From assembly GCA_013360985.1 (NCBI GenBank), contig JABWAM010000160.1, forward strand, positions 1 through 5,809: 5,809 nt of DNA, written 5' to 3'. The stretch comes from Verrucomicrobiia bacterium (GTDB lineage: Bacteria > Verrucomicrobiota > Verrucomicrobiia > JABWAM01). Within the stretch, counting starts at the first letter, position 1. The number at the start of each line of letters is the position of its first letter. The notes below the pieces were generated by a model that made no database searches, had not been told where the DNA came from, and saw only the letters and a program-made list of their open reading frames with translations. Shown in pieces: positions 1-5,188 of this stretch. A program made the position numbers and the translations under genes.

Positions 1-58
1 GGCGAAGGCTTCGCGCGACCGCGCTGACGGCGCTCCTCCGCCGCGCGCCCGTTTCGTC
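1..58. other. Window-edge sequence before the branching enzyme
   Basis: Very GC-rich and too short to assign. Frame 1 reads GEGFARPR and then stops at 25-27, so it could be the last codons of an upstream gene. Frame 2 is open and continuous with the branching enzyme from the window edge, so an upstream start for that gene cannot be excluded. The extra residues are Arg/Ala/Pro-rich and do not look like the conserved enzyme. I see no promoter and no Shine-Dalgarno sequence. Confidence 0.3.
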
Positions 59-1639
59 ATGCCCCAGGGTTATCTTTCGCTGGTGCTCCACGCGCACCTT
101 CCGTTCGTGCGCCATCCCGAGCACGAGCGTTTCATGGAGGAAGACTGGCTGTTCGAGGCAATCACGGAGACCTACGTGCCGCTCATCCGTATGATGGACG
201 GGCTTCTGCGGGACGGCGTGGATTTTCGTTTGACGATGACCCTCTCTCCGCCGCTTTGCGCGATGCTTCTGGATCCGTTGCTGCAGGGGCGTTATGTGAA
301 GCGGCTCGAACGGCTCCTCGAGCTGGCGGACAAGGAGATTCAGCGCACGCGAACCCACGGCGATTTCCACGAAGTCGCCTGGCATTACCGGCATCGTTTC
401 GAGGCGGCGCGACAGACCTTTTGCGAGGAGTACGGACGGAATCTGGTGCGCGCGTTTCGGAGGTTTCAGGACGCGGGATGCCTCGAGGTGATCACCTGCG
501 GGGCGACCCACGGTTTTTTGCCGCTGATGCGCACCGCGCCGGGCGCCGTGCGCGCGCAGATCCTCGTGGCGCGCGATCATTACCGCGAATGCTTCGGACG
601 CGATCCGCGCGGGATCTGGCTGCCGGAGTGCGCCTATTTTCAGGGAGTCGAGGAAGTGCTCGCGGAAGCCGAGATCCGTTACTTCCTCGTGGATACGCAC
701 GGCCTGCTCCACGCCGACCCGCGGCCGCGCTACGGGCCGTACGCGCCGGTCTTTACGCCGCATGGGCCCGCCGCCTTCGCGCGCGACGCCGAGTCCTCAC
801 GCCAGGTTTGGAGCGCCGAAGAAGGGTACCCGGGCGATCCGGACTATCGGGACTTTTATCGCGACATCGGGTTCGACCTCGATTTCGATTACGTGCGCCC
901 CTACATCCATCCGGACGGCATCCGCTGTCACACGGGGCTGAAGTATCACCGCATCACGGGGAAAACGAACGCCAAGGAGGTCTATCGCCCCCGGACGGCC
1001 CTGGAGCGCGCGGCGGTTCATGCGGGCAACTTCATGTTCAACCGGGAGAAGCAGATCGGACACCTCGCGGGAGTGATGGGCCGCCCGCCGATCGTCGTCG
1101 CCCCCTACGACGCCGAACTATTCGGGCATTGGTGGTACGAAGGGCCGGACTTCCTGAACTTTCTCCTGCGCAAGATCCGATACGACCAGCGGGTCTTCGC
1201 CCTAACGACGCCGGGCGAATATCTGACGCGGCACCCGACCCAGCAGGTCGCCACGCCGAGCGATTCGAGCTGGGGACACAAAGGGTTTTGGGAAGTGTGG
1301 CTCGAAGGGTCCAACGCCTGGATTTATCCGCATCTCCTCGTGGCGGCCAACCGCATGACGGAACTGGCGCGGACGCACTCCGCGCCCGACGGGCTCACGG
1401 AGCGCGCGCTGCGGCAGGCGGGACGCGAACTGCTGCTCGCGCAGTCGAGCGATTGGGCGTTCATCATGAAGACGGGAACGACCGTGGACTACGCGGTGCG
1501 GCGCACGAAAGAGCATCTCCTGCGCTTTCAGCGTCTCTACGAACAGATCCGCGCGCGGCGGATTCACGAAGGATTCCTCGCGCACTGCGAAGGCAAGGAC
1601 AATCTCTTCCCCGCGATCAACTGGCGGCATTGGGCCTGA
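59..1639 (+). CDS. GH57 1,4-alpha-glucan branching enzyme (DUF1957 type)
   Basis: A cytoplasmic glycogen-synthesis enzyme of family GH57 (EC 2.4.1.18): it cuts an alpha-1,4 glucan and rejoins the piece through an alpha-1,6 bond. The 526-residue length fits the roughly 520-560 of the family. Visible motifs are HAHLPF (11-16), which opens the catalytic barrel, ATHGFLPL (149-156), GIWLPECAY (185-193) with Glu190 as expected nucleophile, and PYDAELFGHWW (349-359) with Asp351 as expected acid/base. The helical C-terminal DUF1957 part starts around SSWGHKGFWEVW (403-414), rich in Trp as in characterised members. There is no signal peptide. The start ATG at 59 puts the HAHLPF motif at the usual distance from the N-terminus, although no Shine-Dalgarno precedes it. 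pth follows after 12 bases, so the two are probably co-transcribed. Some members of this family mainly hydrolyse, so branching activity is inferred from family and motifs. Confidence 0.93.
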   Translation: MPQGYLSLVLHAHLPFVRHPEHERFMEEDWLFEAITETYVPLIRMMDGLLRDGVDFRLTMTLSPPLCAMLLDPLLQGRYVKRLERLLELADKEIQRTRTHGDFHEVAWHYRHRFEAARQTFCEEYGRNLVRAFRRFQDAGCLEVITCGATHGFLPLMRTAPGAVRAQILVARDHYRECFGRDPRGIWLPECAYFQGVEEVLAEAEIRYFLVDTHGLLHADPRPRYGPYAPVFTPHGPAAFARDAESSRQVWSAEEGYPGDPDYRDFYRDIGFDLDFDYVRPYIHPDGIRCHTGLKYHRITGKTNAKEVYRPRTALERAAVHAGNFMFNREKQIGHLAGVMGRPPIVVAPYDAELFGHWWYEGPDFLNFLLRKIRYDQRVFALTTPGEYLTRHPTQQVATPSDSSWGHKGFWEVWLEGSNAWIYPHLLVAANRMTELARTHSAPDGLTERALRQAGRELLLAQSSDWAFIMKTGTTVDYAVRRTKEHLLRFQRLYEQIRARRIHEGFLAHCEGKDNLFPAINWRHWA

Positions 1640-1651
1640 GCGATCACCGGG

Positions 1652-2272
1652 ATGAAGACGACGCGCCTCATTGTGGGACTGGGAAATCCCGGCGCCAAAT
1701 ACACGGAGACCCGCCACAACATCGGGTTCCTCTCGCTGGACGCCCTGGCCGCCGCGGCGGGAGCGTCCTTTCAGGCGCATGCGCGCGTTCCCGCCCTCGT
1801 GGCGTCCTGGCGCGAAGGCGACCTCCGCTGGTTGGCCGTGAAACCGGTGACCTTCATGAACCTCAGCGGTCGGGCGGTTGTCGCGGCGCTCAACTTCTGG
1901 AAGACGCCCCTCGAGACATTGCTGGTGGTTGCCGACGATGTCGAACTGAAGCCCGGGATGATGCGTCTGCGCGCCGCGGGAAGCGACGGAGGACATCACG
2001 GCCTCGAATCCGTGATCGAGCATCTCGGGACCAAGCGTTTCGCGCGTTTGCGTTTGGGCATCGGACGGCCGCCTCCGGATTCGCCGGCGCCCTTGGCCGA
2101 CTGGCTGTTGCAGCGGTTCACAAGTTTGGAGTTGCCTTGGATGCGTGAACTCGTTAAAAGATCGGTTCTCGCGGTGGAAACGTGGGCGCGCCAGGGCGCC
2201 TCTGCTGCGATGAACCTTTTCAACGCCGCCGCCCCCCACGAGCGCCTCCCGCCGCAAACTCCACATCCATGA
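1652..2272 (+). CDS. pth: Peptidyl-tRNA hydrolase
   Basis: Releases tRNA from peptidyl-tRNAs that drop off the ribosome (EC 3.1.1.29); cytoplasmic, normally essential. At 206 residues it is slightly longer than the E. coli enzyme. Family motifs are in order: VGLGNPG (8-14) with Asn12, TRHNIGF (20-26) with the catalytic His22, KPVTFMNLSG (64-73) with Asn70, DDVELKPG (95-102) with Asp96, and GGHHGLES (113-120). The last motif is usually GGHNGL; the Asn equivalent to E. coli Asn114, which contacts substrate, is His116 here. The C-terminal 15 or so residues are Pro-rich and probably disordered. No Shine-Dalgarno precedes the ATG, but the start fits the family N-terminus. The stop TGA overlaps the rpsF ATG (ATGA at 2269-2272), suggesting translational coupling. 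Confidence 0.95.
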   Translation: MKTTRLIVGLGNPGAKYTETRHNIGFLSLDALAAAAGASFQAHARVPALVASWREGDLRWLAVKPVTFMNLSGRAVVAALNFWKTPLETLLVVADDVELKPGMMRLRAAGSDGGHHGLESVIEHLGTKRFARLRLGIGRPPPDSPAPLADWLLQRFTSLELPWMRELVKRSVLAVETWARQGASAAMNLFNAAAPHERLPPQTPHP

Positions 2273-2619
2273 GCGACCAGCCGAAAAAGATCCAAACCTA
2301 CGAAGGCCTTTTCATTCTCAACAACGCCGGTAAGGAGGAAGGGATCCGAGAGATGATCGAAAAGCTGGAGAAGGACATCCAGAAGGCGGGCGGCAAGCCC
2401 GTGAAGGTTGAGAGAATGGACAAACGCCCCTTCGCCCGCGTGGCCCGCAAGGTGGATGCCGGTTACTACGTGAACATCGTCTTTGAGATGCCTTCGCAAA
2501 ACTTGGCCGCATTCCGATCCAAACTGAAGCTCGACGACGAGATTTTCCGCTCCATGTTCTTTGCCGCCGGCCGACGCGGCACGGCGAAGGAACGGAGCGC
2601 TCGCGCGCCGGCAAACTGA
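2269..2619 (+). CDS. rpsF: 30S ribosomal protein S6
   Basis: Small-subunit protein that binds 16S rRNA together with S18. The 116-residue product starts with a short tail (MSDQPKKIQ), then YEGLFILN (10-17), a helix EEGIREMIEKLEKDI, the strand KPVKVERMDKRPFARV, and AGYYVNIVFEMP followed by the DDEIFRSMFF segment, which is the ferredoxin-like S6 fold. The basic tail AKERSARAPAN is common in S6. An in-frame ATG at 2182 would add 29 residues, mostly Arg/Pro; I reject it because it lies inside pth and the extra residues match nothing in S6. The chosen start overlaps the pth stop and has no Shine-Dalgarno, so coupling to pth translation is likely. ssb follows after 61 bases. Its usual partner rpsR is not in the window. 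Confidence 0.93.
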   Translation: MSDQPKKIQTYEGLFILNNAGKEEGIREMIEKLEKDIQKAGGKPVKVERMDKRPFARVARKVDAGYYVNIVFEMPSQNLAAFRSKLKLDDEIFRSMFFAAGRRGTAKERSARAPAN

Positions 2620-2680
2620 TTTTTTCCTCATCCCTTCATCGGGCGCTTCCCCGCGTCGCGGGACGGCGTCCATCTCGACC

Positions 2681-3154
2681 ATGGCCTCGCTCAACAAAGT
2701 TCTCCTCATCGGCAACGTCACTCAGGATCCCGAACTGCGCTACACCCCCAAAGGGATGGCGGTCGTGGACCTTCGTCTCGCGGTGAATCACACCTATCGA
2801 ACCGAAAGCGGCGAAACGAAGGAGGACCCCTGCTTCGTCACGGTCACCATTTGGGGGAAACAGGCGGAGACGGCGGAGAAATATCTGAAGAAAGGGCGGC
2901 CGGTCTTCATCGAGGGACGCCTCAAGCAGGATACCTGGGAGAAGAACGGCGAGAAACGTTCGATGATCAAGGTGGTCTGCGAACGCATGCAGTTTGTCGG
3001 GCCGCCTCCGGGCGGAGGAAGCGGCGGCGGGGGAGGAAGCGGCGGCGGCGGCGCCCGCCGTCCGCCCGTCGATCCCGAGGCGCCTGCTTCCGCCGACGAA
3101 CCGCCGAAGAGCAGCGGCGAACCCGATCTCGAAAACGACGATATCCCGTTCTGA
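2681..3154 (+). CDS. ssb: Single-stranded DNA-binding protein
   Basis: Coats single-stranded DNA in replication, repair and recombination and recruits partners through its acidic tip. The 157-residue product has an N-terminal OB fold (about 1-108): SLNKVLLIGNVTQDPELRY, the strand VVDLRLAVNHTY, FVTVTIWGKQAE (52-63), and KKGRPVFIEGRL (70-81). A Gly-rich linker (GGGSGGGGG around 111-119), a Pro/Glu-rich stretch and the tip DLENDDIPF follow, so the gene is complete. The ATG at 2681 is chosen because MASLNKVLLIGN is the family N-terminus; the frame stays open 40 codons further upstream, but that part overlaps rpsF and is not SSB-like. There is no Shine-Dalgarno. It is the last gene of the pth-rpsF-ssb block, and what follows is non-coding. 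Confidence 0.95.
   Translation: MASLNKVLLIGNVTQDPELRYTPKGMAVVDLRLAVNHTYRTESGETKEDPCFVTVTIWGKQAETAEKYLKKGRPVFIEGRLKQDTWEKNGEKRSMIKVVCERMQFVGPPPGGGSGGGGGSGGGGARRPPVDPEAPASADEPPKSSGEPDLENDDIPF
3014..3049 (+). repeat. Tandem 18-bp duplication in the SSB glycine linker
   Basis: Two adjacent 18-base units (3014-3031 and 3032-3049) starting GGAGGAAGCGGCGGCGG differ only at the last base. Each encodes six residues of the Gly/Ser linker, so the copy number can change in frame and would alter linker length without touching the OB fold or the acidic tip. Confidence 0.8.
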
Positions 3155-3159
3155 TCAGG

Positions 3160-3173
3160 CGCCCGTTCGGGCG
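3160..3173 (+). terminator. Short GC hairpin just past ssb
   Basis: A perfect five-pair stem (CGCCC/GGGCG) with a GTTC tetraloop starts five bases after the ssb stop. It is followed by GCGAAAAG rather than a T-run, so it is not a standard intrinsic terminator on the + strand. It is placed where the ssb transcript should end, and may act as a 3'-end stabilising structure or weak terminator. Confidence 0.3.
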
Positions 3174-3245
3174 GCGAAAAGAATGGAGCGCTCAATGGGC
3201 ATGGCGCACCCCTGATCCCCGCGTCAGAGCGTGCCCGCTGTATTG

Positions 3246-3267
3246 CCCAAACCCTTTCAAGGTTGGG
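3246..3267. repeat. Small hairpin at the left edge of the repeat cluster
   Basis: CCCAAACC (3246-3253) pairs with GGTTGGG (3261-3267), seven pairs with one bulged A, around the loop CTTTCAA. It lies three bases before the left arm of the long inverted repeat and looks like part of the same structured element. Confidence 0.5.
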
Positions 3268-3270
3268 AGG

Positions 3271-3411
3271 GGCTCGGCTTGGCGGCCTCGTCCTCCCTCG
3301 CTTCGCGAAGAAACAGAGCTCGGCGGCGTGGGGCCCGATCTTGCGGAAACCCTTTGCCCGCTTGAAAAAGATTTCAAACGGGAAAGGGAGGGCGAGGCCG
3401 CCGGCCGAGCC
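3271..3411. repeat. Long inverted repeat, arms about 26 bp, REP-like element
   Basis: The left arm (3271-3297, starting GGCTCGGC and ending CCTCCC) is complementary to 3386-3411 (starting GGGAGGGCGAGG and ending GAGCC). Aligned by eye, 24 positions pair, with one extra base and two differences, one of which would be a G-U wobble in RNA. The arms enclose 88 bases containing a perfect 10-base palindrome CTTCGCGAAG (3301-3310) and the hairpin at 3350-3388. There is no ORF consistent with a transposase inside, so it is either a dispersed extragenic repeat, a MITE-like remnant or a structured RNA. Copy number elsewhere in the genome is unknown. Confidence 0.65.
3350..3388. repeat. 17-pair-class hairpin inside the long inverted repeat
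   Basis: CCCTTTGCCCGCTTGAAA (3350-3367) pairs with TTTCAAACGGGAAAGGG (3372-3388) around the loop AAGA. Sixteen pairs form, with one bulged G (3356) and one C-A mismatch. No T-run follows on either strand, so it is not an ordinary terminator. Its last three bases are shared with the right arm of the surrounding inverted repeat, so the two structures compete at that point. Confidence 0.65.
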
Positions 3412-3513
3412 GCCGCACGCTTCGTGTGGGGAGTCTGAAATCTCGACACAACCCACCCCTCCGATCCTCCATGGATGATGAGGAAGGGAGCTCTCGGAAA
3501 ATGGAGCGGATCC

Positions 3514-3636
3514 ATGGGTTTGAAGGCTGAGTACGAAGCCAAGCCTGCCGAACGGGAGCAGAAGCGGACGCGGTTCAGCGGATCGGTTACCGGGATGTCA
3601 GGATTGGTAACGCTGAACATCAGAATCTCCATTTGA
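3514..3636 (+). CDS. Possible 40-residue small protein
   Basis: An open frame of 40 codons starting at ATG 3514 and ending at TGA 3634-3636. It begins MGLKAEYEAKPAEREQKRTR, a highly charged half, and ends with a more hydrophobic beta-prone half (SGLVTLNIRISI). GGAG at 3503-3506 sits seven bases before the ATG and serves as a Shine-Dalgarno sequence, unlike the core genes to the left. The same eight bases AAATGGAG also precede the ATG at 3682. I do not recognise the protein. It could be a small gene in an operon with the next one, a leader peptide, or chance; a frame this short is weak evidence. Confidence 0.3.
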   Translation: MGLKAEYEAKPAEREQKRTRFSGSVTGMSGLVTLNIRISI

Positions 3637-3662
3637 ACCAATTGGTGACAATCCTCTTTGAT
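3633..3662 (+). promoter_or_regulatory. Possible promoter with overlapping palindrome
   Basis: TTGAAC (3633-3638) and TTTGAT (3657-3662) are separated by 18 bases and resemble a sigma-70 -35/-10 pair, though the -10 is imperfect. A perfect 10-base palindrome ACCAATTGGT (3637-3646) overlaps the -35 and could be an operator. Upstream, GTTACC and GGTAAC near 3589-3610 form another short inverted repeat. The promoter would drive the gene starting at 3665 or 3682. Confidence 0.25.
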
Positions 3663-3664
3663 TT

Positions 3665-4285
3665 GTGAGAAATGGAGTCCCATGTCTAAGGGAAACACTG
3701 AAGAAGAGGCTGAAGAAGGCCGCGAAAGCGGTGGTTCAAAGTGAGGGACTGCTTGAGGCCAAATCTCAACGACTGTTCTCCCCGGTATGGCGGGACCGGC
3801 GGTATCGCTGGATCAACTTGATGGATTCGGATGGAACGCTGGTGGGTAAGCGGCCAGTTGTGGGTATGTCAGGCAGCGCTTCGGAGAGCCCGGTCGAGCT
3901 CACTATCGGTGTACTCATCCAGTCTGAATTCACCACATCTGGCACGAAACCGAATCCCCTTGGGAAGGCGGCGATCAGCGAAGCGCCGCTCGGCGTCTGG
4001 GTGGACTTAAAGGGCGGTACCCGTGTCCGCCTCGACCGTGCCGATATTCGGTTTGTGTTGCCGGAGCCAGCGTCTCCAGCCAAACGAGCGCAATTCAAGA
4101 CAGCCAGCATGAACGTTCTGAACGCAGCGGAGACGTTTGCCGACTGCGAGGTGTTGATCGTTCGCAAAGGCATCAATTGCGATGCCCTTAGCAGATCGAT
4201 CAAGGGTCGCGTTCGTCGCTGGCTCAAGGGAGTCGGAAGGCCTATGCGCGTTAAGGCTGGGCATACCCGTCCTCATGTACGCTAG
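3665..4285 (+). CDS. Unrecognised basic protein, possible frameshift near the start
   Basis: As read, a 206-residue protein from GTG 3665. I do not recognise the family. The N-terminus is basic (ETLKKRLKKAAKAVVQ, residues 10-25). The middle looks like a beta-rich globular domain: WRDRRYRWINLMDSDG (42-57), PVELTIGVLIQSEF (76-89), LGVWVDLKGGTRVRLDRADIRFVLP (109-133). A helical stretch and a very basic C-terminus (SIKGRVRRWLKGVGR, 178-192) follow. There is no signal peptide or membrane segment. Codon use is mixed at the third position and less GC-biased than in the left block, suggesting acquisition. An ATG at 3682 behind AAATGGAG is a better start signal but is out of frame and stops after 20 codons; losing one G from the GGG at 3690-3692 would join it to this frame as MSKETLKKRLKKAAKA. 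So the gene may be frameshifted, or the read contains an indel. The last residues may also be a fusion with unrelated sequence. Confidence 0.6.
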   Translation: MRNGVPCLRETLKKRLKKAAKAVVQSEGLLEAKSQRLFSPVWRDRRYRWINLMDSDGTLVGKRPVVGMSGSASESPVELTIGVLIQSEFTTSGTKPNPLGKAAISEAPLGVWVDLKGGTRVRLDRADIRFVLPEPASPAKRAQFKTASMNVLNAAETFADCEVLIVRKGINCDALSRSIKGRVRRWLKGVGRPMRVKAGHTRPHVR

Positions 4286-4582
4286 GAACGTGATGTAGTG
4301 CTCCATTTCGAGCGTCTGGAACGTCCACTTTTTGGGGTGGGCTGGTTGGTGCTCCAGCAGGGCTTGGCGGTAGGCTGTGGTGGTGCTCCCGAACCGAGGG
4401 GGACATTCCGCGGGAAGAAAGTTCCTTCCCGTGAAACTTTCGACGCGGAGGATGTACCGGTTTATGGCGGCTGAGCGGCCTCTGTGCTTGACGGGGCTCC
4501 GCTTGGCTGGCACGCTCTGGACAGGTTCGGGTGACGCTTCCCATCCCGCCCTCCCGCTCCCGTTCCCTCCTCGCTCGCCCCC
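4286..4582. other. Gene-poor stretch before the Panacea gene
   Basis: No convincing complete gene. The - strand is open and part of it (4364-4486) faintly resembles the N-terminal region of an IS5-type transposase, described as a separate finding. Two mutually exclusive short hairpins sit at 4411-4441. The last 45 bases before 4583 are strongly pyrimidine-rich (runs such as CCCTCCCGCTCCCGTTCCCTCC) with few purines and no Shine-Dalgarno, an unusual leader for a gene start. I see no clear -35/-10 pair. Confidence 0.5.
4411..4441. repeat. Two overlapping, mutually exclusive hairpins
   Basis: CGGGAAG (4411-4417) pairs perfectly with CTTCCCG (4425-4431) around AAAGTTC. Alternatively GAAAGTT (4417-4423) pairs with AACTTTC (4435-4441). 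The two cannot form together. They lie about 140 bases before the antitoxin gene. No T-run follows, so a classical attenuator is not shown. Confidence 0.4.
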
Positions 4583-5179
4583 ATGCCCCTCACGTTTTCC
4601 TTCCGGAAGACCACCCAGGCGTTGAACTTCTTCGCCCGGCGGAGCGGCGGCCGCATCAACAAGATGAAGGCGCTGAAGCTCCTGTACTTCGCCGATCGGT
4701 TCCACCTCCGGAAGTACGGGCGCCCCATTACGAACGACATGTACTTCGCGATGAGCTTCGGGCCGGTCGCCTCCGGCGCGAAGGACCTCGCCGAGGGCAG
4801 CGAATTCCGTCCCGACGTCGAGCGCGACTACGCGGAGCGCTTCCTGCATCCGCAGGACTACGATGTGGGTTCCCGCGCGGACATCGACCGGGAGGTGTTC
4901 TCGGAGACCGACCTGGAAGCCCTCGGGTTCGCTTGGGAGCGCTTCGGCGGGAAGGACAAGTATGCCCTGGCCGAGATCACGCACGTCTACCCCGAGTGGA
5001 CAAAGCACGCGGCTGCCCTCGAAGGAGGGGTAAACTCCCGCGTCGAGATGAGCTACCGTGATTTTCTGGACGATCCGCCAGCGGGTTTCGACCCGTGCCA
5101 TCCCCTTGACGAGGAGACGCGGCAGATCCGTCGCGAGGAAACCCAGGAATTGAGCGCCATCCACGCCCTGTGGAACTGA
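4583..5179 (+). CDS. Panacea-domain (SocA/DUF4065) antitoxin
   Basis: Member of the Panacea family, which includes Caulobacter SocA, GepA-like phage proteins and the antitoxins of many two-gene toxin-antitoxin systems, where it binds and neutralises an unrelated partner toxin. The 198-residue protein has the family signature near its N-terminus: ALNFFARRSGGRINKMKALK (13-32), LLYFADRFHLRKYGRPIT (33-50), then NDMYFAMSFGPVASGAKDLA (51-70) with the GPV motif. The rest is mostly helical and charged, with FSETDLEALGFAWERFG (106-122), YALAEITHVYPEWTKH (127-142) and an acidic tail DEETRQIRREETQEL. It is soluble with no signal peptide. The ATG at 4583 places the domain at the usual distance; the leader is pyrimidine-rich without Shine-Dalgarno. 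The next gene begins nine bases after the stop, as expected for an antitoxin-toxin operon. Family confidence is high; the antitoxin role is inferred from family and neighbour. Confidence 0.88.
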   Translation: MPLTFSFRKTTQALNFFARRSGGRINKMKALKLLYFADRFHLRKYGRPITNDMYFAMSFGPVASGAKDLAEGSEFRPDVERDYAERFLHPQDYDVGSRADIDREVFSETDLEALGFAWERFGGKDKYALAEITHVYPEWTKHAAALEGGVNSRVEMSYRDFLDDPPAGFDPCHPLDEETRQIRREETQELSAIHALWN

Positions 5180-5188
5180 GGGCCGTCG

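Larger units (their letters stand above)
3155..3513. other. Gene-free stretch after ssb with dense inverted repeats
   Basis: Short open frames here are Arg/Pro/Ala-rich in all readings and match nothing I know; none resembles S18 or L9, which often follow ssb. Just past the ssb stop there is a short GC hairpin (CGCCC at 3160-3164 with GGGCG at 3169-3173, loop GTTC) without a T-run, which could be a weak terminator. From 3246 to about 3432 the sequence is a series of nested and adjacent inverted repeats, listed separately. Composition changes from GC-rich to more mixed at about 3430. Confidence 0.6.

Noticed and set aside
256..2148. 630-codon open frame on the + strand over the branching enzyme and pth
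   Set aside because: Out of frame with two clearly recognised genes; its product is a monotonous Arg/Ala/Gly/Pro mixture typical of a shifted frame in GC-rich coding DNA.
1202..2266. 354-codon open frame on the - strand
   Set aside because: Antisense to the branching enzyme and pth, with no recognisable motif; stop codons are rare by composition.
2182..2268. Longer rpsF start at ATG 2182
   Set aside because: Would add 29 Arg/Pro-rich residues lying inside pth that are not part of S6; the ATGA overlap start fits the family.
2561..2680. Longer ssb start at ATG 2561
   Set aside because: The added 40 residues overlap rpsF and precede the standard SSB N-terminus.
3271..3411. CRISPR array
   Set aside because: The repeats are inverted and form one nested set; there are no regularly spaced direct repeats and no cas genes.
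3263..3478. 71-codon frame after ssb as a possible rpsR
   Set aside because: No S18 motif; the product reads through the inverted-repeat arms and is Arg/Pro/Ala-rich.
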